64,000 bases of DNA. Source: Bacteroidota bacterium (GTDB lineage: Bacteria; Bacteroidota; Bacteroidia; UBA4408). The notes below the pieces were generated by a model, which saw only the letters and a list, made by a program, of their open reading frames with translations, was not told the origin of the DNA and searched no databases. Shown here one piece after another: positions 48,035-56,262 of this stretch. Both the position numbers and the translations under genes were made by a program. Location: contig JADKHO010000004.1 of NCBI GenBank assembly GCA_016721765.1, positions 434,001-498,000 on the forward strand, read 5' to 3'. Numbering within the stretch: the first letter of the stretch is position 1; each line of letters starts with the position of its first letter.

Positions 48035-48343
48035 ATGCTCAATTATAATATCGCAACTAATCTCGAAAAATTTCGTCTCATAGCCTTTATTGAAGGTATT
48101 TCTTATCTGCTTTTACTGGGTATAGCCATGCCGTTAAAATACCTATCCGGCAATTTAGTGGTGATGAAATACATGGGCTGGGCGCATGGAATTTTATTCA
48201 TTTTGTATTGCTTGCTCCTCTTAAAAGTGTGGACTCAATATAGTTGGAAATTTAAGAAAGTGGTTTTTGCTTTTGTCGCATCGCTTATTCCATTCGGCAC
48301 TTTTTATTTAGAAGCACAAATTAAAAAAGAAGCAGCAATTTAA
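48035..48343 (+). CDS. DUF3817 integral membrane protein
   Basis: I choose ATG 48035 (MLNYNIATNLEKF), 102 residues, over GTG 48020 because a TACTTTTG promoter element occupies 48013-48020. Three hydrophobic helices and the block FRLIAFIEGISYLLLLGIAMPLKY with MGWAHGILFILY identify DUF3817. Function unknown in the family. It ends about 80 bases before the helicase gene. Confidence 0.88.
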   Translation: MLNYNIATNLEKFRLIAFIEGISYLLLLGIAMPLKYLSGNLVVMKYMGWAHGILFILYCLLLLKVWTQYSWKFKKVVFAFVASLIPFGTFYLEAQIKKEAAI

Positions 48344-48426
48344 TTTTCTGCATCCGGTAAAATCTTCTTGTGGTTTAGCATTACTTTCCTTGAATTTATG
48401 TTATTTTTGAAATCAAAATTATTTGT

Positions 48427-50781
48427 GTGGTGGAGAATTATTTAGAACAATTAAATGGGGTGCAACGGGAAGCAGTTGTGCACACCAAAGGGCCATTGAT
48501 GATTGTTGCCGGAGCAGGATCCGGAAAAACCAGAGTACTTACATTTCGTATAGCCCATCTCCTAAAAAGTGGGGTAGATGCCTTTAACATTTTGTCGCTC
48601 ACCTTTACCAATAAGGCTGCACGTGAAATGAAAGAACGTATCGAAAAAATTGTAGGGGGTAGTGAGGCACGAAACCTTTGGATGGGTACTTTTCACAGTG
48701 TTTTTGCAAAAATTCTACGCATCGAAGCAGCTAAAATCGGTTATCCCAGCAATTTTACAATTTACGATACCGACGATACTAAGAGCGTTATTAAAGCCAT
48801 CCTAAAAGAACAAGGGCTCGATGAAAAAATATACAAGCCGGGAGTAGTATACAACCGCATTTCATCGGCTAAAAATAGCCTCATCAGCTGGCAGGCCTAT
48901 AAACAAAATGCCGAAATACTGGAAGAAGATCGCATGGCAGCCAAACCCAAGCTGGGCCTAGTGTACGAACTGTATCAAAAGCGATGTTTTAACTCCGGTG
49001 CCATGGATTTTGATGATTTGCTCTTCAATACCAACGTGCTCTTGCGAGATTTTCCGGAAGTCTTAAATAAATACCAGCATAAATTTAAATACATCCTCGT
49101 GGATGAGTACCAGGATACCAATTTTTCGCAATATGTGATTGTGAAAAAATTGGCAGCTGCTTCCGAAAATATATGCGTGGTGGGCGATGATGCACAATCT
49201 ATTTACGCTTTCCGAGGAGCAAACATTCAAAACATCTTAAACTTTAAAAAAGACTATCCCGATCTGCAGGTTTATAAACTTGAGCAAAATTACCGTTCTA
49301 CTCAAGTAATTGTAAATGCGAGCAATAGTGTTATCAGCAATAACAAAGACCAACTTCAAAAAAATGTTTGGACCAGTAATGATGTAGGTGAAAAGATTAA
49401 GGTAATTAAAACCTATACCGATAATGAGGAAGGAAATGCTGTAGCACAAAGCATTTTCGAAACCAAAATGAACAACCAAGCGCACAATCATGAATTTGCA
49501 ATTCTTTATCGCACCAATGCGCAAAGTAGAGCCATGGAGGAAGCCTTAAGAAAAATGGGAATTCCCTATCGTATTTTTGGTGGATTGAGCTTTTATAAAC
49601 GCAAGGAAGTTAAAGATGTGCTGGCCTACTTCCGTTTAACCATTAATCATAACGATGAAGAAGCCTTAAAACGAATTATCAATTACCCGGCGCGCGGAAT
49701 AGGAAATTCAACCTTAGAAAAGCTTACGGTTGCCGCATCTGAAAACAATACCAGCATTTGGAAAATAATTGAGGACCCAAATGGTTTCCAACTTGGAATA
49801 GCTCCGGCTACTTTTAATAAGTTGAGCGATTTTATGATGATGATTAAGAGTTTTGAAGTGCAATTAAACACTCAAAATGCATACGAATTGGGTAACCACA
49901 TTGCAACTTCTTCGGGTTTGATGCGTGAATTATATACCGATAAAAGTCCTGAAGGTGTTGCCCGTCATGAAAACATTCAGGAATTATTGAATGGGATGAA
50001 AGAATTTACCGACCGTGAATTGGCTGCTGAATTAGTAACAGATGAAAAACCGGATGTGAGCCTTTCTGCATTCATGCAAGATATTGCCTTGCTTACCGAT
50101 AGCGAAGAGGGTGAAAATGACGATACCAATAAAGTTTCACTCATGACCATCCACAGTGCCAAAGGGCTTGAGTTTCCGTATGTTCATATTGTTGGATTAG
50201 AAGAAAACTTATTTCCATCCCAACTTTCATTGAGCTCACGCGACGATTTAGAGGAAGAGCGACGATTGTTTTATGTGGCACTTACTCGCGCCGAAAAAAA
50301 AGTTACGCTCTCCTACTCCACCAGTCGCTACCGTTGGGGCAATTTAATTAGTTGTGAACCGAGCCGATTTATTGAGGAAGTGGATAGCAAGTATTTAGAT
50401 TACAATGAAGCCCCTTCCCGCAATTTTGATACAACTTTTGATTCAGAACGTAATGCATATTCCGGCGGTGGATTTGCCAAAAAATTTCCGGCACGACCAA
50501 AAGAAGCTGCCCCAAAAACGCTCGCTGCGCCGAGCATCCCACCTCGTAAAAACTTGGTGCGTATGAATACTTCCCTCGCTAAAACCAATGAAAACAAGGA
50601 ATTAGTGGGTGATGACACCCGAAACCTACAGCCCGAAATGCTTGTGGAACATGGTCGCTTTGGAAAAGGGGTGGTTAAAAAGATGGAAGGCAGCTTCCCT
50701 AATCAAAAGGCTACCATACATTTTGAAGCTGCTGGTGAAAAGCTCTTGATATTAAAGTTTGCAAAACTCAAAATTGTGTAA
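48427..50781 (+). CDS. UvrD/PcrA-type ATP-dependent DNA helicase
   Basis: A 784-residue superfamily 1A 3'-5' helicase for repair and replication restart. Motif I is AGAGSGKTRVL, motif Ia LTFTNKAAREM, motif II VDEYQDTN, motif III GDDAQSIYAFRGA, motif IV QNYRST, motif V TIHSAKGLEF and motif VI VALTRAEKK. The C-terminus has a PcrA-like tail ending VEHGRFGKGVV with a Tudor-like fold that in PcrA binds RNA polymerase. The start is GTG 48427 or 48430. A TATTTTTG element lies about 20 bases upstream. Confidence 0.94.
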   Translation: MVENYLEQLNGVQREAVVHTKGPLMIVAGAGSGKTRVLTFRIAHLLKSGVDAFNILSLTFTNKAAREMKERIEKIVGGSEARNLWMGTFHSVFAKILRIEAAKIGYPSNFTIYDTDDTKSVIKAILKEQGLDEKIYKPGVVYNRISSAKNSLISWQAYKQNAEILEEDRMAAKPKLGLVYELYQKRCFNSGAMDFDDLLFNTNVLLRDFPEVLNKYQHKFKYILVDEYQDTNFSQYVIVKKLAAASENICVVGDDAQSIYAFRGANIQNILNFKKDYPDLQVYKLEQNYRSTQVIVNASNSVISNNKDQLQKNVWTSNDVGEKIKVIKTYTDNEEGNAVAQSIFETKMNNQAHNHEFAILYRTNAQSRAMEEALRKMGIPYRIFGGLSFYKRKEVKDVLAYFRLTINHNDEEALKRIINYPARGIGNSTLEKLTVAASENNTSIWKIIEDPNGFQLGIAPATFNKLSDFMMMIKSFEVQLNTQNAYELGNHIATSSGLMRELYTDKSPEGVARHENIQELLNGMKEFTDRELAAELVTDEKPDVSLSAFMQDIALLTDSEEGENDDTNKVSLMTIHSAKGLEFPYVHIVGLEENLFPSQLSLSSRDDLEEERRLFYVALTRAEKKVTLSYSTSRYRWGNLISCEPSRFIEEVDSKYLDYNEAPSRNFDTTFDSERNAYSGGGFAKKFPARPKEAAPKTLAAPSIPPRKNLVRMNTSLAKTNENKELVGDDTRNLQPEMLVEHGRFGKGVVKKMEGSFPNQKATIHFEAAGEKLLILKFAKLKIV

Positions 50782-50930
50782 CAATAGATAGTATTATGTA
50801 ACATTCTTGCTGAATTGAGCGTATATATTCCGATTTTTACATTATTTAAGTGTTTTTCCTATAATTTGTTGCAATTATCTTTTTTTATTCAATTGATATA
50901 CATATCTTTGACTCCCCTCAATTCCCAAAA

Positions 50931-51377
50931 ATGTTTGATATCTTAAAAAAATTCGAGACTAAATATGCGCCCTTGCAAAAAAAAGGAATGCGCGTGAATG
51001 GCTTTACGATTATTGATGTTCGAAAGAAAACCCACGCCATAAAAATTAGTCGACCCTTTATTTTCGACAACCGCCAGGTGCCTAAACGCTATGAAGGTGT
51101 GCAAGTAAAGAGTCAGATACAAGGCGATTTACCGGAAGAATTTTCGGTAGATAGAACTAATCCGGATTGGGCAAAACAAAATTATATTTGGGCACCGGAG
51201 CGTTTCGAAAAATTTGTGGACCGCTGTGGCGATGAGATTAAAATTAAACTCGAAAATCCTAAAATGACACGCAAAGAAATGTTGGATGCAATTTGTTTTG
51301 GTGATTTTGAAGAACACAAAAGCAAAAGTATTCAGCTTATCAAGGAAGGAAAAATTCCAGCCTATAAAAGAAAATAA
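50931..51377 (+). CDS. Hypothetical protein, small basic cytosolic
   Basis: I do not recognise this 148-residue protein. It is Lys/Glu/Phe-rich, with no signal peptide or membrane helix. Notable stretches are GFTIIDVRKKTHAIKISRPF, DNRQVPKRYEGVQVK, and NYIWAPERFEKFVDRC. The helical C-terminus ends in KIPAYKRK. It has its own promoter-like TATCTTTG about 20 bases upstream and its own terminator downstream, so it is a monocistronic gene. Confidence 0.72.
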   Translation: MFDILKKFETKYAPLQKKGMRVNGFTIIDVRKKTHAIKISRPFIFDNRQVPKRYEGVQVKSQIQGDLPEEFSVDRTNPDWAKQNYIWAPERFEKFVDRCGDEIKIKLENPKMTRKEMLDAICFGDFEEHKSKSIQLIKEGKIPAYKRK

Positions 51378-51423
51378 ATTTACAAGCTTCACTACTTGTG
51401 TTGCTAGAAATAAAATAAGTTTT

Positions 51424-51457
51424 AAAAAGGAGCAATTTCAAATTTGCTCCTTTTTTT
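51424..51457 (+). terminator. Intrinsic terminator after the 148-residue hypothetical gene
   Basis: AAAAAGGAGCAA, an eight-base loop, then TTGCTCCTTTTTTT. The 12-bp stem is perfect and followed by a T-run. Confidence 0.87.
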
Positions 51458-51550
51458 GTTTCTAACAGATTCAGCATCCTATAAAAAGTGCTTGTTAGTT
51501 TTAGGTTTGAATCCTTAAAATTCAGTAGGTTTGAATTATAAAAATAATCT

Positions 51551-51919
51551 ATGCAGGAAAATTCCACAATTAACTTCCGACCAGCCGAAAACATTCATAT
51601 TGTGCTTTGGCTCTTGAAAGATTTATGCTGGTGTACATTTTCAAAAACGATGGGAATAATTATGGTAGTTCCAACCATCGCTTTAGCCATTTACATCACC
51701 TTTTTATTCCGCAAAAACAAAGCGGAAGTTTTGCACAATACAGCTATCATCTTTTGGATCTGTGCCAATTCCACATGGATGATTGGCGAATTTTATTTTG
51801 AGGATGGCTTACGAAGTTATGCATTAGCCTTTTTTTGTTTGGGTATTGGGGTTATTGCGTATTACTATGTTTCAGAATTCTTTCTACGAGCTAAAAATCG
51901 AATCTCAAATAAGTTATAA
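51551..51919 (+). CDS. Small integral membrane protein of unknown function
   Basis: A 122-residue protein with about three or four hydrophobic helices (GIIMVVPTIALAIYITFLF, TAIIFWICANSTWMIGEFYF, LAFFCLGIGVIAYYYVSEFF). An amphipathic N-terminus (INFRPAENIHIVLWLLKDLCW) precedes them. No family recognised. It stands alone between a terminator and a short DUF1456 gene. Confidence 0.72.
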   Translation: MQENSTINFRPAENIHIVLWLLKDLCWCTFSKTMGIIMVVPTIALAIYITFLFRKNKAEVLHNTAIIFWICANSTWMIGEFYFEDGLRSYALAFFCLGIGVIAYYYVSEFFLRAKNRISNKL

Positions 51920-52013
51920 AAGCGCTAAGTGTAGTGTAAAATCAATATCTTTCATAATGATAAACAGTTGATGTCACACTTTCATGCTACAAAATCAACA
52001 ATAAAAAACTACA

Positions 52014-52250
52014 ATGATAAGTAATAACGATATTTTAAAAAAGCTACGGGTAGCCCTTCAATTAAAGGATGATGATATTATTGAAATTTTAAAACATTCC
52101 GATTTTAAGCTTTCGAAAACAGAATTGAGCGCCTTTTTTAGGAATGAAGAACACCCGAATTACAAGCCGCTTGGGGATCAGATTTTGAGAAAATTTTTAA
52201 ATGGTTTAATCATTCACAAGCGCGGGCCAAGGCCTGAGAAGAAGGAATAA
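52014..52250 (+). CDS. Single-repeat DUF1456 protein (YehS-like)
   Basis: The 78 residues form one DUF1456 repeat: NNDILKKLRVALQLKDDDIIEILKHSDFKLSKTELSAFFRNEEHPNYKPLGDQ, with a basic C-terminal tail. Family members usually have two such repeats in about 150 residues. This one ends after the first, without frameshift traces downstream. Function unknown. It converges with the MlaF-like gene (13-base gap). Confidence 0.83.
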   Translation: MISNNDILKKLRVALQLKDDDIIEILKHSDFKLSKTELSAFFRNEEHPNYKPLGDQILRKFLNGLIIHKRGPRPEKKE

Positions 52251-52263
52251 GCTTATTTGGGTT

Positions 52264-53016
52264 TTATAAACCGGCTTTGATGCGCTTCATAAATTTACTT
52301 GCATACACAAAGTCATTGAGCTCTTTATTCTCCGTTTTTAATATTTCTTGTTTGTTCCCTTCCCACCATTTTTCGCCTTTGTAGATAAAGGAAATATTGT
52401 CACCAATTTCCATTACCGAATTCATGTCGTGGGTAATTACGATGGTAGTGATATCAAACTCATCCGTAATTTCCTTAATTAAATTATCTATTAAAATGGA
52501 AGTACGTGGATCTAATCCTGAATTGGGTTCATCACAAAACAGATACTGCGGATTCATAGAAATGGCGCGGGCAATTGCTACTCGTTTTTTCATTCCACCA
52601 CTAATTTCAGAAGGGAATAATTTATTTGCATTGATAAGGTTTACACGTTGCAAACAAAAATTTGCTCGATCTCTTTTTTCGGATTCACTCATATCTGTAA
52701 ACATCGAAAGCGGAAAAATAACATTTTCTTCTACCGTTTGAGAGTCGAATAAAGCCCCACCTTGAAAAAGCATTCCTATTTCCTGACGCACTACTTTTTT
52801 TTCACCAAAATTCATGGAAATAAACTCTCTACCATCGTATAGAATTTCGCCCTCATCGGGTTTAAATAAGCCCACCATGCTTTTAATAAGTACGGTTTTT
52901 CCGGAGCCACTTTCACCAATAATCAAATTGGTTTTACCCTTCTCAAACTTAATGGAAATATTCTTGAGCACTTTTTTGTGCGAAAATTCTTTGCTGAGAT
53001 TTTTAACTTCGATCAT
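52264..53016 (-). CDS. ABC transporter ATPase, MlaF-like (phospholipid/MCE system)
   Basis: A 250-residue ATPase: Walker A GESGSGKTVL, signature ISGGMKKRVAIARAI, Walker B YLFCDEPNSGLD, and the switch His in VITHDMNS. The P-N-S-G-L-D variant with GGMKKR is typical of MlaF/Mkl ATPases that drive MCE lipid transport. Its start overlaps the MlaE-like permease stop by four bases. No MCE substrate-binding protein lies downstream, so it must be elsewhere. Confidence 0.9.
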   Translation of the reverse strand: MIEVKNLSKEFSHKKVLKNISIKFEKGKTNLIIGESGSGKTVLIKSMVGLFKPDEGEILYDGREFISMNFGEKKVVRQEIGMLFQGGALFDSQTVEENVIFPLSMFTDMSESEKRDRANFCLQRVNLINANKLFPSEISGGMKKRVAIARAISMNPQYLFCDEPNSGLDPRTSILIDNLIKEITDEFDITTIVITHDMNSVMEIGDNISFIYKGEKWWEGNKQEILKTENKELNDFVYASKFMKRIKAGL

Positions 53017-53753
53017 GCCAGCAACAATTGAGTGATGAGCACATTGAATAATAAAATAATAATGCTGCTATAAACTACCGCTTTGGTGCTGGATCTTCCA
53101 ACTTCAAGTGCACCGCCATTGGTGTAAAAGCCGTGATAAGCACTTACCGAGGTAATGATAAAAGCAAACACTACCGTTTTTACCAAGGCGTAGGTCACAT
53201 TAAACGGACGAAAATCATACTGTATGCCATAGATATATTCATAGGATGTAACCGCATGTGTGAAAATTCCGGCTACATATCCGCCGAGGAGCGCTAAAAA
53301 CATGCTGATAATAATTAAAAAAGGATTAATAAATACAGCTGCCACAATTTTAGGTAAGATTAAATATCCGGAAGGATTAATCCCCATAATTTCGAGTGCA
53401 TCAATTTGTTCGGTAACCCGCATGGTACCTATCTCAGAAGCAATGTTTGAACCTACCTTACCGGCTAAAATTAAACTTACAATAGTGGGTGAAAACTCGA
53501 GCACTATGCTGTCGCGTGAAGCCACCCCAACAGCGTATAATGGAATCCACGGGCTTTCGAAACCAAAGGCCGATTGTATGGTAATTACGGCTCCCATAAA
53601 CATCGAAATAATAGCAACAATACCCAAGGATCCAATTCCGAGGCTCTCAATTTCTTTTGTTATTTGTTTGCGATATATCGAAAATTTTTCAGGCTTGCTG
53701 AACGTCCGAACCATCAGCATATAGTACCTTCCAAGCGAAGTAAGCCAAGTCAT
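53013..53753 (-). CDS. MlaE-type ABC permease
   Basis: A 246-residue permease with about five to six membrane helices. Family blocks are IVAIISMFMGAVITIQSAFGFE, EFSPTIVSLILAGKVGSNIASEIGTMRVTEQIDALE, and a C-terminal VGRSSTKAVVYSSIIILLFN. The EIGTMRVTEQIDALEIMGINP segment is the coupling region of MlaE. It works with the MlaF-like ATPase in lipid trafficking between the two membranes. Confidence 0.92.
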   Translation of the reverse strand: MTWLTSLGRYYMLMVRTFSKPEKFSIYRKQITKEIESLGIGSLGIVAIISMFMGAVITIQSAFGFESPWIPLYAVGVASRDSIVLEFSPTIVSLILAGKVGSNIASEIGTMRVTEQIDALEIMGINPSGYLILPKIVAAVFINPFLIIISMFLALLGGYVAGIFTHAVTSYEYIYGIQYDFRPFNVTYALVKTVVFAFIITSVSAYHGFYTNGGALEVGRSSTKAVVYSSIIILLFNVLITQLLLA

Positions 53754-53864
53754 ATAGTAATTTTGTGGGAGATAAAAGTAAGGATTAATTCCTTAAAAAA
53801 ATCTGGAATTTTAACCCTTTAAAATGATTTGGGTTTTAATTGATTAATTTAGTGCAATCTTAAA

Positions 53865-54005
53865 ATGAAGCAGCTACACCTTAACTATTTCTTCTTCTTT
53901 TGCATGGCTGCAATGCTTATGCTAAGCTCCTGCCGTGCATCCAAAAGCAAAGTGAAACATCACAAAACAACAAAAAACTGCGATTGCCCATCTTTTTCTC
54001 ACTAG
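53865..54005 (+). CDS. Small exported lipoprotein, 46 residues, Lys/His-rich with CPSF end
   Basis: ATG 53865 opens a 46-residue frame: a hydrophobic leader ending LMLSSC (lipobox), a basic segment (RASKSKVKHHKTTKNC), and the end DCPSFSH. The mature part is only about 24 residues. The next small gene shares the Lys/His-rich body and a CPSF end, which supports both as real genes. Function unknown; metal or polyanion binding is possible from composition. Confidence 0.65.
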   Translation: MKQLHLNYFFFFCMAAMLMLSSCRASKSKVKHHKTTKNCDCPSFSH

Positions 54006-54021
54006 TAACAACACAGCATTC

Positions 54022-54228
54022 ATGCGGAAATTAAGGAGCTTATTTACTTTTATTTTTATTGCCTTCTTTTTGCTACCCGCAGATTTGGACGCGAGTCCCA
54101 AACGGAAAAAGAGTAAGCATCATAAAAAAAGTGTGCATCATTATAAAAAGAAAAAAAAGAAAAGAAAACACAGTAAGGCTACAGCTTGCCCATCGTTTCA
54201 CAAAGGTGGTGGAGGGGTGCGGTGGTAG
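54022..54228 (+). CDS. Small exported Lys/His-rich protein with CPSF end
   Basis: A 68-residue protein with a signal peptide (LFTFIFIAFFLLPADLDA) and a strongly basic mature part (KRKKSKHHKKSVHHYKKKKK) ending ACPSFHKGGGGVRW. It starts 16 bases after the preceding small lipoprotein, with which it shares the K/H-rich body and Cys-Pro-Ser-Phe. A different-frame ORF at 54059 lacks these features. Role unknown. Confidence 0.68.
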   Translation: MRKLRSLFTFIFIAFFLLPADLDASPKRKKSKHHKKSVHHYKKKKKKRKHSKATACPSFHKGGGGVRW

Positions 54229-54515
54229 CTTAAAAAATGACTTTATGCAGTCGGCAACAAATGAATTTTAAAAGTAACCTTAGCGTGTGAATTAATATTT
54301 CGATTAAATTTCATTTTTTCTCCACAAAAAGGTATATTCGCTCTACTAAATATTAATTTCAATCCAATGAAAACACAATTCGCTATCCCATTTTTGGAGC
54401 ATAATCCAAATGTGACTGTTTACCCCCCCCTACAACCATAAGGGTTTCGTGGAATTACATTAATTTTCATGCGCGTTTTAAGCCCAAGTTAGTTTACCCT
54501 CTTTTTGTATTATTC

Positions 54516-56258
54516 ATGCTGTCTCTTAATAATCTATTCGCATCAATTCCTACTGCACCACCTGCGGGATATTTAAGAGGAATGTATGTGAGTTGTGGAA
54601 ATGAACTAATAATTGAACTACATGCGAATGCTGATAGTTATGATTCATTAGACCCAAAACTAACTCCCAAACTTTCTAAACTAATAAAATACTGTAACGA
54701 AAATTTTATTAATTACATCGCAGTATATTCATTGGGTAAAAGTGTTAATTCATCGGGTGATCCAATTGTTGGCAATATGACCTATTTTAGTGCAACCAAA
54801 CGCTTTTTGCAAGTGATGCATGACAATGGAATTGATGTGGGTATTGTGATTACCAACAAGGAATTTTTAGAAACTCATAACACTTATGGAACTTTTATTA
54901 CTTCTCCCTTTTTTATGGAAAGCCCAACTTTGCCGTGGGATACCACCTGCTCTATACTTGCAAAAAACAACCCTGCGAATAGTATATACACAGCAACTTC
55001 TCCCCCCGACAGTTTAATAAATCCAACACTTAGTTGTGAAGATTATGGCTGTTATAGCACTTTTGAATTATCGGAAATGCTTAAACAAACTATGCGTGTG
55101 TTGCAATACAGCTATTGGGTGCGCGATAGCACCATTGCCAATGGCTGTGTGGGGTGCACTTGGCGAAGTAGCAATACAAGTACAGTACCCGACTTATCAA
55201 AATATTTATTTGATTATATGAGCTTGGAGTTTGAATATTGGGATTCAACTACTTTTTCTTTATCCAGCCCTCCTCCGGGAATGTCTAAAAGAAAAGCATC
55301 ATGGAATAATTTCTTTCAAGTTTCTCAAGCCATGCTTTTTGTATATAGTCAAATGTGTAATCAGGTTAAAATGGAGTTGGAGTTTAGGTTGGATCCTGCA
55401 ACTGGGATTGTTTTTGGAGATCCATTGCCAAGTGGACCAGGTGACTTAAGTGCTTTGCAAATGCTTTCTGCAACTCAACAATCTGAATGGATTTCAAGAG
55501 CTTTTAATCGGGTACTTGCGAGTGATTATAGGCGAGGCAATCCAGCTAATATTGTTTACCCTAAAATGGTTAATAAAACTGGTAATATTCATACCCATCT
55601 TTCAGAATTCCCAAATGATATTAATGCAGATAGTGAGCATCACATAATGCCCCTTTTTTCGGCTGCACAAAAAGGTGAGTTTAAGCAATGCTTTGATGTG
55701 GTAAAACTCGATTTAGATTCACCACCGGACACCTTAAAATGGAGTGAGAATTTTTTCGGAAGTGCTTTGCAAAACGATACACTTATGTATGATTTTGAAG
55801 CACTTTATATTACTCAACTTGGACAAGCGATTACAGCCGATGAAGAGTTTGACAATAATCAGGAGTATGGGGCACTTGGAACATATGACACAATTAAGTT
55901 TTTAAACCAGAGCATTACAGGATTTATGTGGTTTAATTACAGCACCTTAAGCGACACCTTCCGCATCCCTTCGCAATATCATCGTCAACAAAATTCAGGC
56001 ATTGCCGATGACAATTCGATTTATCTTTATTTTGATAATACTAGTTCCAAATTATCTGTCCATTTTTCAGCGGATGCTGAAATTAATAATGCAAGTGTTC
56101 AAGTATTTGATATTGAAGGCAAATTGGTCTTGAATTCCGATGTATCTAAATCAAAAAGATATTTTTATTTGGGTGAATTGTTAACAGGATTTTACCTCTG
56201 CCGCATGCAGAATTGCGGCAAAGTTACAAGCAAAAAAATAATTATTTTAAACAACTAG
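54516..56258 (+). CDS. Secreted protein with T9SS-like C-terminal tail; N-terminus probably frameshifted
   Basis: A 580-residue frame from ATG 54516. The first residues (MLSLNNLFAS) look like the end of a signal peptide. One extra base at the T-run 54476-54479 would join an ATG at 54469 and give MRVFKPKLVYPLFVLFMLSL, a complete signal peptide. The body has no family I know; it contains a glycosidase-like segment (NFINYIAVYSLGKSV, VMHDNGIDVGIVITNKEF) that suggests a TIM-barrel. The tail (SVQVFDIEGKLVLNSD, ELLTGFYLCRM, KKIIILNN) is a T9SS sorting domain. The next gene follows after four bases. Confidence 0.75.
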   Translation: MLSLNNLFASIPTAPPAGYLRGMYVSCGNELIIELHANADSYDSLDPKLTPKLSKLIKYCNENFINYIAVYSLGKSVNSSGDPIVGNMTYFSATKRFLQVMHDNGIDVGIVITNKEFLETHNTYGTFITSPFFMESPTLPWDTTCSILAKNNPANSIYTATSPPDSLINPTLSCEDYGCYSTFELSEMLKQTMRVLQYSYWVRDSTIANGCVGCTWRSSNTSTVPDLSKYLFDYMSLEFEYWDSTTFSLSSPPPGMSKRKASWNNFFQVSQAMLFVYSQMCNQVKMELEFRLDPATGIVFGDPLPSGPGDLSALQMLSATQQSEWISRAFNRVLASDYRRGNPANIVYPKMVNKTGNIHTHLSEFPNDINADSEHHIMPLFSAAQKGEFKQCFDVVKLDLDSPPDTLKWSENFFGSALQNDTLMYDFEALYITQLGQAITADEEFDNNQEYGALGTYDTIKFLNQSITGFMWFNYSTLSDTFRIPSQYHRQQNSGIADDNSIYLYFDNTSSKLSVHFSADAEINNASVQVFDIEGKLVLNSDVSKSKRYFYLGELLTGFYLCRMQNCGKVTSKKIIILNN

Positions 56259-56262
56259 CTAA

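Noticed and set aside
54059..54271. 70-residue ORF overlapping the small K/H-rich gene
   Set aside because: It has no signal peptide and lies out of frame within the better-supported 54022 gene.
54367..54441. Short frame MKTQFAIPFLEHNPNVTVYP
   Set aside because: It has 24 codons with no RBS or relatives I know. Joining it to the following gene would need a shift at the eight-C run plus an unlikely leader; the ATG at 54469 explains the leader better.
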